From contig NW_023503608.1 of the NCBI RefSeq assembly GCF_014529535.1, positions 6,188,501-6,252,500 of the forward strand: a stretch of 64,000 nt of DNA. Reading direction: 5' to 3'. Under the pieces are notes generated by a model. The model worked only from the letters and a program-made list of their open reading frames with translations, was not told the DNA's origin and made no database searches. Shown here piece by piece: positions 56,901 through 64,000 of this stretch. Source of the stretch: Bradysia coprophila. Lineage: Eukaryota; Arthropoda; Insecta; Diptera; Sciaridae. Each line of letters begins with the position of its first letter. The stretch's first letter is position 1. The translations under genes and the position numbers were made by a program.

Positions 56901-59900
56901 TAATGTCATGTGATGTGCGCATCTTGTTCTTTTATCATGTTTGAAGAACCCTTTTTCACAATAAGCAATTACGTTCTTTCTTGTTCCATTCACTCTGTGG
57001 ATATGTGAATTAAATGCGGGCCGGGTTTTATAATATAAAAAAAAATTGCCGAGACACAAAGAACAAACTGCGTTGGCCACACATGTGTGTTGGAGACAGT
57101 TAAATTATAATATCAAGCAGTTCTGAGCCTGTGTTTATTGTGGAATAAATATTTCTGAAAATTATATTTGTTTCTCTTATGATCAGCGATTCTTGCTATC
57201 TTTTTATTTTACATTTTATTTTCATCGACGATGCGATAAAGATATAATTTTCTGCTTTGTTTACGGTTATCTGTTTATGTTATTGAAAAGTTCCACTCGA
57301 TCAGACATCTAATCTCATTGTATCGATTTCATAGAATAGAATGATTAAGTACCTACTTTTCTCAACAGAAATGATGTCTTTGTTCTATAATAATATCCGG
57401 TAGAATTTATTGATTTTGAATGCGGCCATAACCTGTTGTACAAGGGACAACTTTCACATTCTTTGTACTCTTTATATAACACAATTTTGATCTCTTGTAG
57501 AGGGTTTGACATAGCTGTAGAGTGCCACTGAATCAACACAAATTTATGACCATATAATCCACGAGATTGATTTGCTTTATGGAAAAATGATGTGTTGATA
57601 CAAAGAAAGCCTGGATCGGTGCTGCAGGTCTAAAGCAGCTACTGTTTTAGATTTTAAAGATAATAATTACTCTTAAATCTATATATCTCTACACCCAATG
57701 TAATAAACGCACAAGTACACGATTAAATGTGGCCTCGACCCACTTATCTTAATTTACTCCTCATTCCATTTTAACTTTTCACATTTGTGGAAGTTTGAAT
57801 TTCGTGATATAAGCAAGCATCAGTTGTTTTCTGATCCATGTAATAAATCAAATTGAATTGAAATTCAAATTTGTTTACAAAATAAACGGTTCTTTAACGC
57901 TGCGTATATGTTGTTATCATATCCCGATCATTTCCTGCAATAAATAACAAGACCACTTTTCGATGTTATTCCCTTGATGTTATATTGTCCAAATCGCACA
58001 TCACATTTTCTTTCAAGCCACTTTGTTTGTGTTTATTGGCACAACCGCATGGAAAATCTCTTTGCCATAAGATTCAACTAAGAAAAATACACATAAAACG
58101 GACGATTAAAATAGATTATGTAAAGTTGGGCAATTTTTTTCCACTTTTATAATAAAACGAAAGAGGTTTTCGTTTCAGAATCCGTAAGATGATGGGAAAA
58201 ATGTTGATGAATGTTTATTTCGAAATGTTCATTGTTTGATTTATTTATGTGTCGTTTCTGTGCACTGTTTCCTTCTAGTCTGGGAATGTTTTTAAGACAA
58301 TTTTTCCACGACTTATGGGTCATATAATAGAAACTAATTAAAAAAAAAACTTATTCGGCGACATAATTCAGTATTACATTGTTGTCAGTGCATACGTAAA
58401 TTGAATTTACCATACTGCATGTACATGTTATTATAGTCAAGCATTGTCATTGTTAGTATCGTAAAATTGGATAAACCTTAAAGTCTCATATATGCAGATA
58501 AATAAATTAGTTTTGGCCAATGCATGGTGTATTAAAGTTCCACCGCATGCGTAAATACAGAGAAGCCTCGTAAACAGCCATGACATAACTGATCCGCAAT
58601 TTATCAAAATCTCATATTTTAGTTATTTAGACTACAAGTCATTAAGTGGTGCTCTTGTTACATTGGATGCTGCGAAAGTAATTCATTATTTGAGGTAACA
58701 ACTTTTTGAAAAATACAAACTCTCAAGCGTGTTTTTAAGCAACAAGCTTCGGTAACTGCAAAGGTGAAGTATGCAGCTACACTTTTCGAAAAATATTTAC
58801 TGAATCAAGTTGCTCAAATATACAAGAGGGAGTTTTGTGAGTATAACAACATTGTTTCCGAAGCAATGAATTACGTTTTACTGCCTACCAGATGCGAAAG
58901 TTAAAAATCACATGAAAGTTGACAGAAACTGAACCGAAAATATTCCATATGTAATCGATCAAATCCTGCGAAAATGAGGCGGCGAAGTTGTATTGTAATG
59001 ACTTTCCCATGGGGCAGGCAGTAAATTTATGTAACACCCAAGATCATTTACGCTATCTATTGGATTTGTAACGTAATACTTGAGCCACTGCAACATTTTA
59101 TCTCTTTAGGTGGGTATGGGTGCTATATTTTATTGTGAAAGTACTCCTCTTCACTTGCCTCTTTTATGCGTTCAACATTGACTCACTGTTTTCATTTTCA
59201 TTTTATATCTGTAGTATGACTGAATGCATTATCTTGTGCATCATTCCAATGACGAAAACAAATTCTAATGACGTGTCAAGTCGCGTGTTTATTTAAAATA
59301 TTCTGAGTGAGTTTACCATAATTTCTAAAAAAAAAGAATGGAAAGAAAAACTTGACAAAAATTATATGTCAAGCTATTTTTGGAATTCATGAGTAACTGA
59401 CACCTCCATGGCAACTTTAACATGATAAAGTGTAATTTTCAGGAAAACGGTTTTCCTCTACATTATGCTCGTATCAATCAAACGCATCATCATGGAGCAA
59501 ATGTAAAATTTTTCACAATCTTCCATTAAAATAAATATTTAACGGTCTCTCTATATCTCTACCTACATCCATTCCGTATGCAATTTTATTTTTATCTACC
59601 GAAAAATTGTTTATGTCACTTCTTATGTAAATAACTTTTTAAGTAAACAGCTGATATTGTAGAACTAACTTCTGTTGAAGAAGCATGACTCGGGTATATG
59701 TTTAATTTGCGCTTTTGTGTAACAATTATTTACAGAATTTTCCACACTTTAACTTCCAACATTCGCATGTTTATTTTTAAAAATAGTTTTACCTTGGGTA
59801 TAGCTATATTATCATTGCAAAACTAACAAAAATGTCGTGTTATGTTTTGTCTTCTTATCTCTATAATAATGTAAATTTGGCTGGCTTTGTATCTGTTTCC

Positions 59901-61600
59901 TTTTTAATTAAAATACGATAGACATGAAATAAGATCTGCTTAAATATTGCCAGATCTGATTAAAATTCGATAAACATGGTATTACAGCCGTACATTCTGC
60001 AGATAATTACTGAGTTCTACGTAATCGGTGCGAGTGATAGCTCTCTCGAGCTTAGCTCCGCTACAGTAGAACTGGTTCAAAGTTTCTATCTAATGAATCT
60101 AAAATTTGATGGAAATAAACTTAATCCCTTTTGCTCAGATGAGATGGTAGTATATATTATACTTATGTATATGATTCAATCAAAGCAATTTGTATTTAGT
60201 AAAGAAAGTCTTCTGAATAAGCATGATTTGAGTGGCTCATGAGTTTTATTCGTCTTATTGAGAATACACAAGTGCAGTGCAACACACCAATTTCAATAAA
60301 GAACACATCTTATTCTACGCCACCCCGAACACAAAATCAGACACATTACTGTTTATTAATTCCATCTATACGCAGTCAGAAGTATATTGATTTTAAATGC
60401 GTAATACCTCGGTCTTCCACAGCACCGACACTTATTTCTGTTGAAAATTACCAACTTGCATAAAAAACATGATGTCTTTCAAATGGAATAATAGAATCGG
60501 CTTCCGTTGCAATACTCATTCATACATTTAATATATAAACGAAACACATTCAATTTTCAAATGTTCAAGCGACATAGTGACATCACTGCATTTTATGCGA
60601 CAATCGGCAAGAACATGACCCGGAGTATCCGTTGTACTCAACTCTTCTCCGCACACATTTCTTAAAACGTGCATTTTTTCAGCTTCAGTTACAGCATTGT
60701 TATCTTCAACCACATGATATGTAATATGTGTTACGTGTTTTACATTCACTTTTACTGTTTTACCATTCATTAAAAATGTTATTTTTTTCGGCTATATATG
60801 ATCTACTTCACATAACAGGTGTGCAAAACATCGACCAAATTCATTATTATAGTCCAACTGGAATACATGAGACTATCTCCAGAAATATACACCACATTCA
60901 GCTTAAGCAAGTACATCAGTGCACGTGGATAAATGTAGCACAGAGTTCTCATAACAGAATGTAAAATTTTGCTGCAATCAGCATTGCTGGTTTTTTGTCG
61001 AGGCATTTTTTGGCAAATAAGTCACGACCTATATTTTCATTCCTTAACTCGGACAAACCCATACGTTTCTGGAAAAGTTACAAAACGAATTTCCGACAAA
61101 ACAAATACAAGGTAAAACGAGGTTACACGGATACATTCCTGGACGATATTTTATATGCGACGATTTTATCGACTGATTTTTAGCTGTTATGCAACATGTA
61201 TACGTAACTGTATATTCACGGGAACATGATGAGCGTCATTTCGACCGCTAAGTAGAACATTTGCGATAGATAGTTCGTGTAATTAGGTCGTTGAGATGAA
61301 ATATCAACTACCGGTTGAGTTAGGGTAGTAATTGGTTCAAATCGTGCGGAAGATATTTTGAACGTGAATTGAAAATAACCAAAATGTTAGATAGAATTAC
61401 AGGCAATTAATTGGGAAGCCGATACGATGTTCAAAATAGCACACTTGAAATTGTATAACCGAAGTGTTGTGTTTTTAAGTTCCTTTCTTTCGCATCAGTG
61501 GAAATATTTGAATTTACAAAATATGAGCATGTTGGACATAGGTTTATACAGACTGAACACGGTCATATTTCTTTACTATTTATATGGGAAGTTCGTTTTC
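53915..61600. other. Long non-coding interval
   Basis: No protein gene recognised. A possible 5'UTR exon ends at the strong donor ttcaggtgagtg (gt at 55077), which would belong to a gene beyond the right edge. Two short hairpins occur at 55896-55970 and 56114-56161. Open frames around 59976-61183 lack domains and codon character. Confidence 0.4.
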
Positions 61601-61604
61601 GTTT

Positions 61605-61730
61605 TAACCTTTCACTTACGGTAAGCACATCAGAAGTTTCACTATTGGATTTAGTACTTTTATTTGATTTGAATATTTTCAAGAGATTCACTCCAAATCT
61701 TTTACTTCATTTGTTAACATGTCACCGTAA
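61605..61730 (+). mobile_element. MITE family A copy 5 (partial)
   Basis: Starts aacctttcacttacggtaag and keeps aatcttttacttcatttgtt; then degenerates. Confidence 0.45.
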
Positions 61731-62378
61731 CTTTTTGTTGAAAGCAGTATTCTTCATCATATTGAGGCTTACTATTTGTTAGATTATCCGTTGATCAATG
61801 CAACTAGTTTTGTTGCGGAAACCATCGTGTTATTTCAAATGTTCAAGTCTATTTCATTTATAGCAACAAAAAGTCTTGTGTACGTATCGTCCGAATAGAG
61901 ACAAAATCAGAATCTCACTTCCTGAAACGAGTATGCATTTAATCAATTCCTAATTAAAGAAATTGTTTTTTTTTTATCTTCAACATTTTTTTACCTTCGT
62001 CAACAAAAAATGTGGTCTGTAGTAATAAAAAAAACATTTTTTTACTTTGTACAGAAATTTAAAAAAATAATTGTATACAATGCAAGTTACGGACTCCGTA
62101 ATACGGAGTATATATACCTAAAACATGTAAACGAATTGATGTTTTGTTAATTTCATAATATAAATACTGTAATACTCGAAGGTAACTTCTACACATGTTT
62201 TACGTCTGTTGATTTGAGCAATTTGTAAATTAAAACCGGGTATTTGGTTTATACTTTTGTTTGTTTACAATTTACTCACAATGAAAATGCATAGAAATTT
62301 TACCTTTGTAGCTCGAACATGCTCACACAACACACGCTAAGTAAATTAGATTTAAGTGCGGATGTTTCATTCGTTGTT

Positions 62379-62552
62379 AACCATTCACAGACGGTAAGAA
62401 TATCTTACTTGATTTGATCTAAGACGTACTTTCACAGATTAGATTAAAATAAAATCCTATACTTCATTGGTTTTAACATGGTGGCGTTGGGCTCATTTAT
62501 TCATTTTAGTTGTCTTCATCGATAACAAATGATTTAGCCATATGTAAAAGGT
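62379..62552 (+). mobile_element. MITE family A copy 6
   Basis: Left end aaccattcacagacggtaag; right end gccatatgtaaaaggtt; internal atcgataacaaatga. Lies head to head with copy 7, 28 bases away. Confidence 0.6.
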
Positions 62553-62580
62553 TATCGGAAGTTGGCTAATACTACTACGA

Positions 62581-62778
62581 GCTGTCACATATGGCTAATG
62601 ATCTGTTATCGATAACTATAAAAATAATGACAAGCTCTGGTTAATACGGTTTTTTATATAGGAAAATCTATGTAACGAAATTGAAGTACAAGGTTTGAAA
62701 TCAACCGATTAAAAACACTTTCACCGATTGAAGTAATAGACCTGATAATAATACTTGTCATATGCTTGCCGTCTGTTA
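62581..62778 (-). mobile_element. MITE family A copy 7 (reverse)
   Basis: Starts gctgtcacatatggctaatg and ends cttgccgtctgtt, the reverse of the family ends. Contains aatgacaagctctgg and tttgaaatcaaccgattaaa. Confidence 0.65.
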
Positions 62779-62789
62779 AACTCACCTTA

Positions 62790-63690
62790 TTCTGATTTCG
62801 ATTCGATTAAGAAATCGACATTTGCCAACGAGTAAGATTTGGAATAAAAACATAGATTTTAATGTATTTTCACCAGCTAAAACATAGTACTGAACCAAGC
62901 GTTTTGTAACGGAAAATCTGCCCCTTTTTTCATTATAAAATTGTGACGCAGTGGCATTATACCAACCTTATAAACTTAATTTATATGAAATATTTTAACT
63001 ATTGCGTCGAGGAGGCCCTCTGTGGTCACGATTGGTTCAGTACTATGGCTAAAAAAAACATTGAGTAAAAAGGGTACGATGGATTGGCACAGTAGCATCT
63101 CATATCTAAGTAATGGATTCATTTTTCATTCCAGTTCGGGGGATTGGTTGAGAAAGTTATGTAATTTTTTCGATCCATTTTTTGGTAAATTTTTTTGCAT
63201 TTAAATGCGACAGTTTCTTTATATGGTATTATTGATGGACTCTGAACAATCTGCTGTATTGAAATTTATTTTTTACAAGCGTGTAATCAACAATGACAGT
63301 ACAATAAAAAATATTAGTTTTTAGTGTCGCCTTAAAAATCTCTTCTGCTAACTACTGGTTCCTTTTAACCTGAAATCAAATGTTTTGTTTTTTGATTCAT
63401 TAACTATTCTTTGTTCTAAACCATTACCATACAATCGACGGGAACATGCAAAAACTGAAAACTGACAAAACTGAAGGTTATTTAATCTTTCATTTTTAAC
63501 GGGTTGTTTTGCGTACATACAGATTGAAGGTTGGGTCTTGGTTTGGTAGATTTATATGCGATCTAGTATGGTTTTCAGCTGGTTCAAATTCACAAACTGT
63601 GGATAAGATTTCTCATTTATGTTAATATGTCTCTTTTATCACGAAGAATTTATTTAACCAATACAGAACAACTACATCTTTGCAGAATTA
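62790..63690. other. Non-coding interval
   Basis: No gene or repeat recognised. Confidence 0.35.
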
Positions 63691-63719
63691 TCTCAAGATT
63701 ATCGCATTTTAAAACTTTA

Positions 63720-64000
63720 TACTTTTATTGTTTTCACGATAAAAGTAATGACAAGCTTTGGGTAATATGGTCATTTATACATAGTAAAATGAGTAGAATA
63801 TTTGAAATCAACAGATTAAAAATACTTTATTCAAAAACGTGAAGTAAAGTTAACTTTACTGCACAGATCCAAAACTCGGCTACGCCTCGATCGGTAAAGT
63901 TCACACAAGAACTTGCACAAGAAGTACCATTTCCATCATTTGCCCCATTGATCGATGGAAGTAATAGACCCGATAATAATAGTGGTTATATACTTGCCGT
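63720..64000 (-). mobile_element. MITE family A copy 8, split by a short insertion and cut by the window edge
   Basis: 63720-63832 matches copy 7 (gtaatgacaagctttgg, tttgaaatcaac.gattaaa). The match resumes at about 63955 (ggaagtaatagacccgataataa) and reaches cttgccgt at the edge. About 120 foreign bases lie between. Confidence 0.55.

Noticed and set aside
60528-60770. 80-residue minus-strand frame with four Cys
   Set aside because: No signal peptide, domain or splice context; neighbouring frames on both strands are equally open.

Overview
The window is animal nuclear DNA, most likely from a lower dipteran insect such as a fungus gnat. The basis is AT-rich sequence, short spliceosomal introns, arthropod TATA plus TCAGTT promoters, and insect-like Usp47, Patj, DnaJ-1 and cystathionine gamma-lyase genes. 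The species assignment is inference. Every exon map here was built by eye from splice sites and reading frame.

Layout. 1-4221 (-): 5' part of Usp47, running off the left edge, with an exon of about 2.6 kb coding a repetitive Lys/Glu/Ser/Thr-rich insert. 4230-11960: a decayed exon copy, a fold-back element and long non-coding DNA. 11970-20620: a tandem duplication carrying a secreted, catalytically dead chymotrypsin-fold gene (14829-16249) and a truncated sister (19736-20341). 22629-24906: DnaJ-1 (Hsp40) with a heat-shock-element array, a TATA box and a 5'UTR intron. 25700-26530: a long inverted repeat and a MITE. 27715-28303: a small secreted protein with a poly-Ser tract and a transcobalamin-like (DUF4430) domain. 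29300-30360: nested small elements. 30949-32449: cystathionine gamma-lyase, six exons. 32480-37480: a tandem-repeat block invaded by an intact RTE-type retrotransposon. 38121-40590: a fold-back element and a non-autonomous hAT-like element. 41309-44259: Patj, four exons, L27 plus four PDZ domains. 47606-48941: a threonine synthase of bacterial ThrC type split by three very short introns. 49420-50823: an element holding about six 146-bp repeats. 52416-53600: a five-exon S1 protease with an altered activation site. 53690-64000: non-coding DNA with several MITE copies.

The genes do not form one pathway. They are independent insect genes separated by a dense population of short inverted-repeat elements. 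The strongest unusual signal is the intron-bearing threonine synthase. Animals are not known to make threonine de novo, and the protein reads like bacterial ThrC, so it is a good candidate for horizontal acquisition followed by intron gain. Next come the degenerate or re-tooled serine protease homologues and the very large insertion in Usp47.
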